64,000 nucleotides of DNA from Antedon mediterranea (Eukaryota; Echinodermata; Crinoidea; Comatulida; Antedonidae): positions 4,055,001-4,119,000 of the forward strand of contig NC_092670.1 of NCBI RefSeq assembly GCF_964355755.1, written 5' to 3'. The position numbers were made by a program, and so were the translations under genes. The notes under the pieces were generated by a model. The model did no database searches and had not been told where the DNA came from. It worked only from the letters and a program-made list of their open reading frames with translations. Positions 21,506 through 32,552 of the stretch are shown here, one piece after another (the first letter of the stretch is position 1; every line of letters begins with the position of its first letter).

Positions 21506-24500
21506 GCCGGTCTCCTTTTATATATGCTCATTGTTATTATCGATGTACAAATGTGATTGTGGATTTAATTGAGCAAACTTGACGACATAAAGTGCGCCCT
21601 CTTTTATTAATAAAAGTTGATTGTGCATACTGTATAATCAAAATACAATCAGAAGAATAAGCATCCTCAGTTTTCCCTAAAGTTCGCATAGCGCCACGTT
21701 TCAGCATGTTTTTCCGTCGACCTAACGTTACGGCGAGTTGCGTTGAATTGACCGGATTCAACGATTTTATTTTTTTTTTATTTAAAATAATTACGTGACA
21801 TTTTGAATATTATAACGAGGATATATGAATAGTAATTTAATTTTTTTTTTTTATAAAATTTGTTGAAAATAAAAACTATTATTTATCATCTCGTAACACA
21901 CAGACTCATCATCATTCCGAGGTAAGATTTGAATGCTTACGACTTCCAACCGCTATTATAATAATGTTTACAATTCATATAGATAGTTTTTGTGTTAATG
22001 TGTGTTATCTATCTTTATATTCAGGGATTCAGGTTCACTTTTTCCGTAACGTAATAAGTAACAAACATAGGCCCTATTATATGTTAGGAATGTGAAACTG
22101 AGGTTCACCATTTTTGAAAAACAAAACATTCAACAACAACATCAGTTAGCTCTGTCACATTTAATGTCACCTGCTTGATTCCAACCACAGTGATTTTAAA
22201 CGGTGCTCAACAATGCGGCTAAAGTGGGTAATTAACGGATTTAACGTACTTCATGTCTAGTTGACGACTTACACGCGTGGACAAGACAAAAGCTTAGAGG
22301 ATTAACGCTAACTCGTTGGTTTTGTTCTTATTTGTTTTTAAACAAAAATCTCGACCACTTTGTTATTGTGTATAACCGGTAGTCATTCATATTAAAAGAA
22401 AATTTACCGCGCGTGTGAAGAAGATCTCCCTATTCATAATACTGACATCTGCCCTCTTGGACAATCGGACTAAAACCGACAAAATGATTAACCTTTCTAT
22501 ACAGTAGTTTCACAATTCATAGTTACCATTAATTGATGTAATTACTTAAACTTTAGACAAACAAGACTCGCGACTAACGATACCTTTAAGTATATTATTG
22601 ACATTATAAGACTCATTCAAACGCTTATAATATATTCAATGCTAATGAGTATTAATCTGTTTTAAGCTATCTATTTTGTACCACAGGTACAGATTCCTCT
22701 CCTTTGTACATTTAATAATAGTCATTTTGGGAAGCATTCCTGTTCATTGTTTTATGTTGCTAGAGTAAGTCGCAGCCTACCTTCTTCTTTTCACATCTAT
22801 TTTTTATTCCAAAATCTATTTTAAGTAATGCCTCTCTTTCCTTAAAAGATGGCCAAACTACTGAGCCTCTAACTTCATCTTCAGTGAATATACTAATGCT
22901 CTGCTTTACTATGGCAACTCCTCTGAAACTTCCTTTTCTCAGTTTCGCAATCTTCTGTGATGGTACTAGAATAATGTAATCTTCTATCTAAAATCAACTG
23001 ATTCATGTGAAAAAAAGCTGATCCAAATATTGTAAATGATAAAACCAAACTTTATTATTAACAAGCGGCTTAAAACCTAAAAACAAACCTGGGATAAATT
23101 TCAAGCCCGAGGTGTTTGCACTGGTCAAACCATTTGTAACAATTGTTACATTGCATCTTGTGGCCCTACTAAACAAAACACAATTGATTATAAATTAAGA
23201 TAGGTATTATACCAAAAGCAATGTACCGTAGACGTATTTTCATAATTAATAAGCAAGGTTTAGATTTGAAAGTAATTTACTTGGGCCTACTGTAAATAAA
23301 TAAAATGCGTCTTCAACAGTGTTTTATTACATATTTTGGGTTTATCTTTTTCTTCAATTTCTAGCTCCAGATCTCTTAAAGGTATACTTATTATTTTTAA
23401 TGATAATTATTGACCCAATGATAACTTAAACATATATCTTTTTATTTTATTTTTATATATAAAAATAGTTTTTATACAAAAAAAAGATCCAATCCCACCC
23501 ATAGGCCTACACTATATTTGTTTATGTTTACAAAATGTCAGATTCTATTTCGCAAGACGTACATCTATACTATTTTTTCAAATATTGCAACAAATTAGGC
23601 CCGACGAATGTTTTTAGATAAATGCAGCAATTCATCAGAATGTGTTCGTTGATAGCATGGAGGTATCCATGTTGATAGTGATCACTTGATGGTGAGGTAG
23701 TCCAATACAGCAACGTCGATGGCGGACGTCCGACACGTGGAGGCGTGCGTTGTCCACTTGTCAAATATATTATGCCTTTAGTCCGTCGTTAGTGTGCAAC
23801 TATCATTTTGATGTAAAAACTGTTTATATAAATCGATTATAAGGAAGTTAAGGGAAATATTATAGTTTAAAAGATTTGAAAAAATGTACCGTCTTTTAAT
23901 TTAACATGTTACTTTTTATCATTTTCATCTTCTCTACCATTGTGTTATTAATTTAATTGTCTATTAATCTTATACTGTAATTGGACAAAAATCAATGTAT
24001 AGGCATATTTTTACAATATCATACATTTTTTTAAACAAATTCCCTTAAACTTAATCTAAGTCGTAAAAAAGAAAATATATTAAATATTTAATGTTTTTTA
24101 GAATGTTTTGAATTTGAGTAGGCCTATTATTATTTATTAATAACACAATTATGTAATTTATTAAAATAACACAAAACAATAATACGTGTTTTTGTATAGA
24201 TGGTATTGAGAAAAACTTAAACATCTTCGTGTGGATGAGATACATTATACTATATAGGTCTTTTTAAAAGCGATTACTGTATTTAATTAATTGAGAAGGT
24301 ATTTTAATAACTAGCGGCGTTATGGATTGAATTTAAATTCAATCGTGTCATTATCGACCAATGTTGTATGAGAGACTAACGCTGTCGCATGTACAATGCT
24401 TATAATTGGCTGTAACGTATTTAGAATTAACTTAGAGATTCACAGGTGAGATATCATTAGTAAATACATGACTGCTAGCATACACGTGTGTGGTGTAATC

Positions 24501-25350
24501 AAAGTAGATAGGAACACATCGCGCAGTTCGGTTCTCATCGAAGAGTGCTTTTCTTTACCTCGTTAGGAATTGGCCGCAGGCTGCAGATATTCATCACTGC
24601 TCGGTGCTCTGACTGTGGGAAAACTGAATGTACAGCTGTGTTAGACACAAAGCCATCAAGAATCTGTCCACTAATCGCTTTGTGTTGCGTTACAGACATT
24701 GGTTTCTAAAAGAACTAGCCACGCGTGTTAGCTTCGTTCCCATGGAGAATCAACCAAGTATAAGGCCTTCGTTGCTTTACTCTGGGGTTATATACCCTAA
24801 TCGAAAAGATGATATTGTATTGTAAACATATTTACGACTTTTTCCGCAACACGTGCATCGAATAAGTGGTGAATATGAGGTTTATTCTGTGGTGTATAAT
24901 TTTTATTTTTAATCTTATTTTTTTTAATAGGTCTATTAATCATAATACTGTTCGAAAGTATGCGTTGTTAGCACTAGCAGTTTCATTGGCAGCTCGCTTT
25001 TACAATAAAGCCTTAATAACCAATCGATTATTAATAAAAAAAATTATCACATTACGTACAAATAATACAAATTAATTAATACAACATTTATGTGTGCACA
25101 CAACCCTCTTCGACAATCTCGTAGGAAACATCGAAGTTACCGTAAATTATCAAAATATGAATTTTGTCGTGAAATTATCGAAATACATCGCAATGTGAAT
25201 AAAATTCAGTCAGTAAATAAAAATCAATAATGAAAATGAATCGTGTAATCTAACATGTTTACCAGTCAAAGTAATTCGGAACTGAAATTGTGCAGAAAGA
25301 ACAATGGTCGTCATCGGCGCGAACTTCATTAAGAATTATATACTGCTGGC
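21506..25350. other. Intergenic, nothing firmly recognised
   Basis: Gene-free as far as can be read. Two plus-strand frames at 24628-24825 and 24866-25075 lack homology or splice context. A GC-richer patch at about 24520-24740 could be regulatory, but no motif decides it. Confidence 0.35.
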
Positions 25351-25354
25351 GGAC

Positions 25355-25560
25355 TTTAAAGATTGTCCCCAAAAACATAAAAATGAAGATTAATAATAAA
25401 AAAGAGACTTTGAATAGGATATTTTGCAGTTTTGATAAAGTTAATCACTTCCGTAGAAAACAAAGATGTTTTCACTTAGGCCTATAAGAAGACAAAATCC
25501 CCTTTTTTCAGGTAAATAATTTTTTTTTCGATCCAATTTTTGATTACTATCTGACATAAA
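25355..25560. repeat. Dispersed repeat family A, copy 2 (inverted relative to copies 1 and 3)
   Basis: Carries AAAGATTGTCCCCAAAAAC, AAGTTAATCACTTCCGTAG and TTCAGGTAAATAATTTTTTT, the complement of the diagnostic blocks in copy 3. Confidence 0.7.
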
Positions 25561-25635
25561 AATGACAAAGGCATATTCAACAAAAAAAGTAAAAAAACTT
25601 TTTTTTTTCAAGGGCAAAATATATCTGTAACAGCG

Positions 25636-25738
25636 TAAAGCTTGGTTTCCACTAGGACGAACGTAAAGACGACAAGCGACCGTTCGATGGCTACTGATTG
25701 CGTTTACGTTTGCTGGTGTAGTGAGAACCAATCTTTAA
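25636..25738. mobile_element. MITE family B, short divergent copy
   Basis: Ends AAAGCTTGGTTTCCACTAGG and, in complement, GATTGGTTCTCACTAC. Interior units of ACGTAAAGACG and CGTTTACGTTTG match the family at 41205 and 60091. It is about 80 bp shorter than the 41-kb copies. Confidence 0.7.
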
Positions 25739-27827
25739 TTGGCGAATGAGAAATAATAAATACGCAGTCGCATGTTTATAGTGTAAAACAGACGATTGTA
25801 TGAACATTTTTAACTTTGAATGACACGAGTTGTGGAGGACAAAATAAAAATAATTCAAGACAAAATGTTTTTTTTTTCATCCATGATACATTGCACTGTC
25901 ATAAAAGGTCTATTTATCTTAAAACCCAATTCCCTGTATTCTACGCCTACAAAATATAGGCCTATTAATAGATTTTTACGAACCACAAGTCTTTCACATG
26001 TGTAATTTTGTTTATAGTAGGGCTTAAAGATTTGTTTAAAATATAACCTTGCGATATATTTAGTCATTCCTAAAAGTTTAAAAAAAATACAATTACACAA
26101 ATTATTATAAACTGTGATAATGTTTTTGTTGTGTGACAGGCTATCATTAATACAATAACGCCACAGGTTATGAGTATTATATTACAACTTGTGACGATTA
26201 TTACAAAGTGCTACTAAACTTAGGTCTAACCACACTGTTTGCTAGCTAGCCATATTTTATAACCACATCGGCCCATCTCCGAAGACAAGAGAGGCAGCCA
26301 ACAGAGGATTGGGATTACCTTGCCTGGCTTTAGCCACTGTAGTCTAATTACAGCTGTCTTGGAGGGTAACCCCCTGGCCTCTATCGGTATTTATTGCCGT
26401 GTTATAACTGTCTTTTCAAGTACTTTCCCACACACTGAAGATGTTCCTTGAAATTATATCACCGTGCGACAGGCGCTTGCCAATTATGCAAAGTTCGTAC
26501 ATACCAGTTAATATACTCTCCCGCGAGCAAAATAAAATGATATGATATTAAAAAAGAAAACATAAAGTGATAATTAGGCCTATGAAGTCATTTTGTTTTC
26601 TAAAACACTGCTCGGGCAGATATTCAATAAACATTCTTTTTGTGACGTCAATTAGCTTTAAAACTCCACTGTCAATCAATCATACTAAATAAATAAGTCT
26701 ATAGCCTATATCAGTCTTTATCAAGGGTTCTCATAAACTTTATTATGTAAAATATGTATTATAGTGTTACTATATTCTTACAGTTGAAGTATGTTGTAGG
26801 TTTGAAAAGTCTGTCTGTCTAACCAATTTAAATGAATAAATTAAAACATTCTTAGTTTTGGATAATTACTAGAGTTTTAAAATATTCAGTAGTAGGCCTA
26901 CTTTTAAAGGATTCTACTAATGCTATTGTGTTATTATAAATATTAAAGCATGGATAATCATGTAAATTACAATTATTAAAAAAGAACGTTCCACTCCTTT
27001 TGATCTAATTAAGGTGAGATGAAGGAACACCTTCCCGATATCATGCAAGAATCGAGTCGTATATTTGGGTTTATCCCGGACGCAAATAAATAAAAGATTA
27101 TCATAATGTTGGTTACTGTAGACTTACGGTACCACGTTTGTCAACGAAACTTATAAATACATAAAATCAATATGGTTTGGTGTCGCTCACAAAATGAATT
27201 TCACGTGTTCGAAATTCTAAAGAAATTGGTTAGATGGAGGTCTCGTGGCATGGAGCCGTTCGCCCATCAAGGGCATCATGGAGCACCATGCTTACGTACG
27301 TATCAATGTCATCAGCAACAATCTAATAAAGTGTCCCAAAACACAACACAATCATTTAAAAATGATGTTATTACTTATTAAGTGATTAAAACCAAACAAT
27401 TTAATAATACTGGATAATCTATGCTGTTTTACACCTATCAGGTATTCATTTGATCATTGGATACCTATAAAGTAAAGAGATACTTGATATTCAAGTTCAG
27501 TTATCTGAAGATTTTGGCCAAATGGGTACACGGTAAATGGGTTTAACAAAAAGCCCGGATGTCAGAGTACACAAAACATTTTACATTATGTGTATGTTAT
27601 AACTGGGTTATGTTGTGAACGAAAGTCTCAGCATGATCTTGATTGAAACTATCAGGTTAGCCCACTAAAGACAGGTGCAGTAGAGGCAAGCAGTGGCAAC
27701 AGGTAGTCACACATCGTCACTTTTGTCATGCTGATGAGAATAATATTAATAGGCCTAACTATTCATCGGAATATAAAATTAAGTATTAAAAACCATACTA
27801 TTAAAGAGTATCTAATTAGGTTATAGG
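25739..27827. other. Intergenic, nothing recognised
   Basis: AT-rich, with scattered AGGCCT palindromes. TGTGGGAA, a possible Su(H)-type site, occurs in complement at about 26425-26432. No gene found. Confidence 0.4.
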
Positions 27828-28090
27828 CCCAATTCAATTCAATTCAATTCAAACCGACATTTATTTACTTCAAAAAAAGACAGTAAACAAGATGAAGGTA
27901 AAAAAACAGTATAAGAAGGCAGGTCCAAAAAAAACAGGATGCTTGTGGAAGACAAAGATGATATTTAAACAGACAGATAAAAAGAAAAGAAAAAAAAAAT
28001 ATCACATACATAATATAGGTATTGATTCTGTCAGAATATTGGGAAAATAAAAAAGTGTACCGCCGATTTTCCATCCAACTTTTTCTTCTT
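27828..28090 (-). repeat. Probable LINE 3' tail with (TTGAA)n
   Basis: Read on the minus strand, a T-rich segment ends in five TTGAA units (27834-27855), typical of a retroelement 3' terminus. The body up to 28090 is low-complexity and has no recognised reverse-transcriptase motif. Confidence 0.4.
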
Positions 28091-29660
28091 TTTTTTTAAA
28101 CATTTAAAGTTCACTGGAAAACGTGTATTTTACTTCGGGTTTGTATTAATGGACCTCAATTTTTTTTTACAAATTACGATTTTAAGGTTTTTTTATGCCG
28201 TGCGTATGATAGGTCCGCGATTCGTAACAAAACAAAATGACACTGTGGCTTATCCAATCAGAACACTACGTTCTGTATCTTTACAATTCTTATTTTTTAT
28301 TGCCAAAACATAATAGGCCTAAAACACACACATGCACAACAAGCAACCACAAAAAAGTAACAGGAAACACAAAAGCGAACTAAATCCCTGTGATGAAGAA
28401 CCTGTGCTGTTCCACTTTTACCGAGTAGCACATGAAGATAACATTTATTTCAATAAATATATCTGAAAATACCAACAATAAAAACCTAAAATGTATTTAT
28501 ATAACACAAAAAGTGGCAGCAATGCATAAACACTACTTAGAGAAGAAATACATTTTAAGTTTAAACATGAATTTTGGGAAATAGTTATAGCCTAAATGTG
28601 TCTTTAACTTCAATCATGCATTTCTTCTCACAATCGCAGAAATGTATGAATAACTGACAATACAGGCATTTAGTATATATTATAGTCCGTGCATAGAAAT
28701 TCCTAAAACGTAATATACGAATGTGTTGCGGATAATTTCACAGTCTATCACTCTATCAATATCAATATCAATTCTTCTTCTATGGAACGGCATTGATAAC
28801 TACTTGTGACGAGTGCTTTTATACTTGTTGACATAATCCTGACTGAAATTACTGTACTTTTATTTATCAGTAAACATAAATTGATGTTGAGAATAATTGC
28901 TAATTATCGTCAAACTTGATAGACATTAAAATAAAATTATTTAAGACTATTAATTCCATATAGTAAAAAACATGTATGATGAGGCCAAGCTGGACAACAA
29001 TTATCTGCTGAACAAAGAACACAATGTTTATTATTGAAAACTGATTGAGCCGCCATAATCATTATAATCCTATAGTAGCAAGATGCACTCCGCCGTCCAA
29101 ACATTAGGCCTAACGTCCATACATATGTTATCCTAATCATTATATTGCTTCCGAGATGTATCTTAATTAAATTTAGAAATAGTGTGGCATTTCAATTACA
29201 AATTGTAAATAAAAATAGAGAATGCCAATAAAGTAGGATGACAGACGAATGTTAAAGTGATGATATAACTAAATATGTTTATACCTAATTTAAAAAAAAC
29301 ATTATTTAATTTAAAAAAATGCAGTTTACATTGGTGGTGTTAGCAGTAATACTGATACATTTATTAACATAAAGAAAGCTTAGTAAAGAAAGCAATAATG
29401 ATAATTAATTTTATTACAAAATAAATACTAATTCTAAATGAATGTATATTATTTTAATGTAATTATTTCACTTTAATTTTAAAATATTTGTACTGTATGC
29501 GTATTGTAAGGGTGTCGTATCTTTTCTGAATTTTAACCGTTGTCTGTACCATTAAAAAGTACTAAACATCCATCATCTAAATGTAAAAACATTATGCAGA
29601 TAATACAGTGATTACATTTAATTTTAATTGACGTACACTACAGGTTGGCGACACGAAAGA
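28091..29660. other. Intergenic, nothing recognised
   Basis: No exon-like frame or clear repeat. Confidence 0.4.
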
Positions 29661-29661
29661 C

Positions 29662-29990
29662 CTTAAAGATGTATTGTCTCCTGAAAAAATAATTGTTTTA
29701 CAATTATTTTTAATATGGAATTTATAATAGTTATTCAATTTGACCAAAAATTGGATCGGAAACAAAATTATTTACCTTAAAAAACTGTAATTTGAAGCAA
29801 AAAATAATACTCAAATTGGCTGCCAGCCAATGGGTTATTGGTTGAATTTTTATCATTTTTATAAGTTAAAACATGATTTTTTCGTAGTTTTTTTTCGACG
29901 GAAGTGATTAACTTGGTTAAAACTACAAAATAACTTAATCAAAGTCTGATTTAATTAATCTTCATTTTTCATGTTTTTGAGGGACGCAAT
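29662..29990. repeat. Dispersed repeat family A, copy 3
   Basis: The longest copy: CCTTAAAGATGTATTGTCTC at the start, CAAAAATTGGATCGGAAAC, GCTGCCAGCCAATGGG, CGACGGAAGTGATTAACTTG, and an end with TTCATGTTTTTGAGGGAC. The end is close to the complement of the start of copy 4. Confidence 0.75.
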
Positions 29991-30057
29991 TTATACCATA
30001 CGGAGGGACAGAGCAAGCACCTTTCATTTAATTACCTTGTACAGATATTAGTATAAT

Positions 30058-30086
30058 CATAGAGATATTATATAATATCTCTATGG
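30058..30086. repeat. Short perfect palindrome around AGAGATATTATATAATATCTCT
   Basis: A 28-bp palindrome centred near 30072. A close variant (CCATAGAGATATTATAATATC) is at 55856-55876. Confidence 0.6.
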
Positions 30087-31968
30087 TATAATCAGAGAAG
30101 AGTTTAATTCACACTTCCCTTGTATACTTAACAGCATTTATAGCTCCATGCTTCTACATTGAATTCAAACGGCTCTCCATAACTTTATATTTCTATCAAG
30201 TAAACAAACAAGTTAGTAGATTCTATAAATCACATTAAAGCGCAACGAATCTTCTTCAACTTGATACGCATGCTTTTGTTTAGCATTGGCTTTTGTTTAA
30301 GGTTAGCCGGTCAGGCCCATATAACCAGCTGAAAGCAAGTAAACATACAGAATCGTGGGAACACACCAATATAATGCGAAAAGTATACTGTATCTTGCAC
30401 GCTGTTAGTGTTTATTTCGTTTTTTTATATATACTACACTGAGGCCTATCTATCATTTTGTAAGTCGGCTCATTTTAGGGCCGCGACACTTCAGTAGTAG
30501 CCTAGATAGGTAACGGGGATGATTGCAACTGTTTCGTGTATTTAATATCAAATCCCAATGATCAGTATCATACTTCAATCATAGAAAAGTATTTTCGACT
30601 TAAATTTAGACTTGGTCGGCATATTTTTATTCTCACAGAATTCCTTATCTTTAGGCCTAGTATAAATAAATAGATGTATATATCATAACTGGGAAGTTTA
30701 GAATTATCTGTGCCTCTAAATTTATATTAGGCCTATTAGTATTATTATTTTATTACTGTTTTATTATCATTGTCACCGTTGGTATTATATATTATTAATT
30801 TTAGTAATTTACGGTATTATTATTGATACCTTTAATATACTTGATACTTTTAGTATTTTTACTTTTATAGTATTATTGTTAATTGTCCTTTAATATAATT
30901 ATTAATAATTAATTAATATTATTATTATTAAATAATCTTATTCCTGAAATTTTCTTTTCCGTCGGTATGGACACACGTACACGATGTACATTTTGCCACC
31001 AAGTGTGAACTTGGAATAATAAATAATAAGTATTATTATTATTACTCCATAGTGTGAAGTAATACATTAATTGATTTAGGTTTGTTGAAGTTACCAGCCT
31101 TTGTCACGTGTACACACTGGTATTTCTGACATAATTTCACAGTAATTGTTCTCGTCTAAATGCAATTAATCAAACACTAGGTTGTTTGCAAATCTCACGC
31201 TTTATTACGCTTCTGATATTAGGTACATCGAATGCGATCGATGAAATTCAAAACCATTTCAAAAGGTACATTGAAACCACTGAAATTAAAATAATCGATT
31301 ATGTTATTGTTAACCCTGATTTATTTCCGGTGGTCACATCATTATTTTACGAACTTTACTTTTCAACATAACTCAATTTAATTAATGTTCAATAATCACA
31401 TAACATTCAATAATAATAATTGATTTTAATATAACACCATAAAAGTTACTCCCAATGATCAATTTATAGTATTGTATTGTTTTTGCTTATTTTTGTTGTT
31501 TTTGTTTTTAGCTTAGTTATAGTTCAGGTCTTTTTATTTTTCAATATGTTCTTTTCTGTTTTGTTTCTTGTACCTCATCGTATATTGTAAGTGCCACTGA
31601 TTAAAGGGTGTATGGTCAACAAATAAATAAATATAATGTAATTGCAATACATAAACTAATAATTGGCCAGGAAAACTAGGCTATACAAAATACATAATAA
31701 TAATAATATGTTTGTATGTGTATAAAACTGAATTTCCTGTATTTTTCACTCTTTAATGGTTCAGAAGCTAATCATGTAGCTGCTCGCAACAATACCAACC
31801 AATATCCCTATTAGCAGTATGCTTTAAAATAAGTTAAAAATGGGAAGATTTGCCTGAAATCGTTTAATCAAGCAAACGCCACCATTCACACGGTTTCTTC
31901 CTCACAGCAATCATTCGAGCATAAAGATCAACTTGGGGGTTTGTTTATCAACGAGAGAACGGCAAACT
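30087..31968. other. Gene-free region upstream of Hey
   Basis: Holds AT-rich simple sequence (TTATTA runs at 30730-30930 and 31015-31040) and a possible retroelement 3' tail at about 31505-31635, ending in AAATAAATAAAT. Candidate Su(H) sites are listed separately. No exon recognised. Confidence 0.4.
30354..30361 (+). promoter_or_regulatory. Candidate Su(H)/RBPJ site (CGTGGGAA), distal
   Basis: Exact match to the high-affinity form of YGTGRGAA, 2.2 kb upstream of the Hey start codon. Hey genes are direct Notch/RBPJ targets in animals studied. One 8-mer is expected by chance about every 33 kb on two strands at even base composition. Confidence 0.35.
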
Positions 31969-31976
31969 TTCCCACG
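31969..31976 (-). promoter_or_regulatory. Candidate Su(H)/RBPJ site (CGTGGGAA), proximal to Hey
   Basis: TTCCCACG on the plus strand, the complement of CGTGGGAA, about 0.6 kb upstream of the Hey start codon. Position and quality fit a Notch-response element. Confidence 0.45.
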
Positions 31977-32240
31977 AAATATCGCGTGTTTGCAGTACGT
32001 TTATTAGCCCCAATAATCTTAGCTGAAGAAGTGTTCAAATGGAACAGTCCATTTGTGATATACGACGATTTAAAGTTTTTTAAATCGAGAAATATTATTA
32101 GCTTGAAAATATTTTTATTATAAATTAAATTTAATAACGTATATTTATATATGTTTTGCTTTCTGATTAGAAAAATGTATAAATGTTTTTATAAAACACT
32201 TTACAAGTTTTGTAAACACAATGGAATCGTCCGTAAGAGA

Positions 32241-32311
32241 CACGCGACCAATGGCCAAAGACAAGACCATCTCACCACCCATTAATTATACTGTACTGTC
32301 GATTGACCAAT
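32241..32311 (+). promoter_or_regulatory. Candidate Hey promoter: CACGCG site and two CCAAT boxes
   Basis: CACGCG (class C site bound by Hes/Hey proteins) lies at 32241-32246, CCAAT at 32248-32252 and again at 32307-32311, 240-340 bp before the Hey start. This arrangement suggests a core promoter with a possible autorepression site. No TATA box can be assigned. Confidence 0.35.
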
Positions 32312-32552
32312 GACACGAGCGTGTAGAGGAACCGGCTGTCTGTCTGACACGTCAATCATTCTTTGTAACGTTTGTCGTGTCTTAATTCGTTTTACCCCAA
32401 AAAACTTTAAATATCAAAATCTATTAAGTTTGATTTATTCGATCATCTTAATCAACACGAACACCATCTCTGATTGTTGGAAATAATCTACAAGTTTTAA
32501 AAGCAACCACTCTAATTTCGTTTATTGAACTGTGTTCGTATCGAAAGTCTCT

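Noticed and set aside
24628-25075. Small plus-strand frames possibly encoding peptides
   Set aside because: No domain, poor composition, no splice or polyadenylation context; chance frames are expected at this length.
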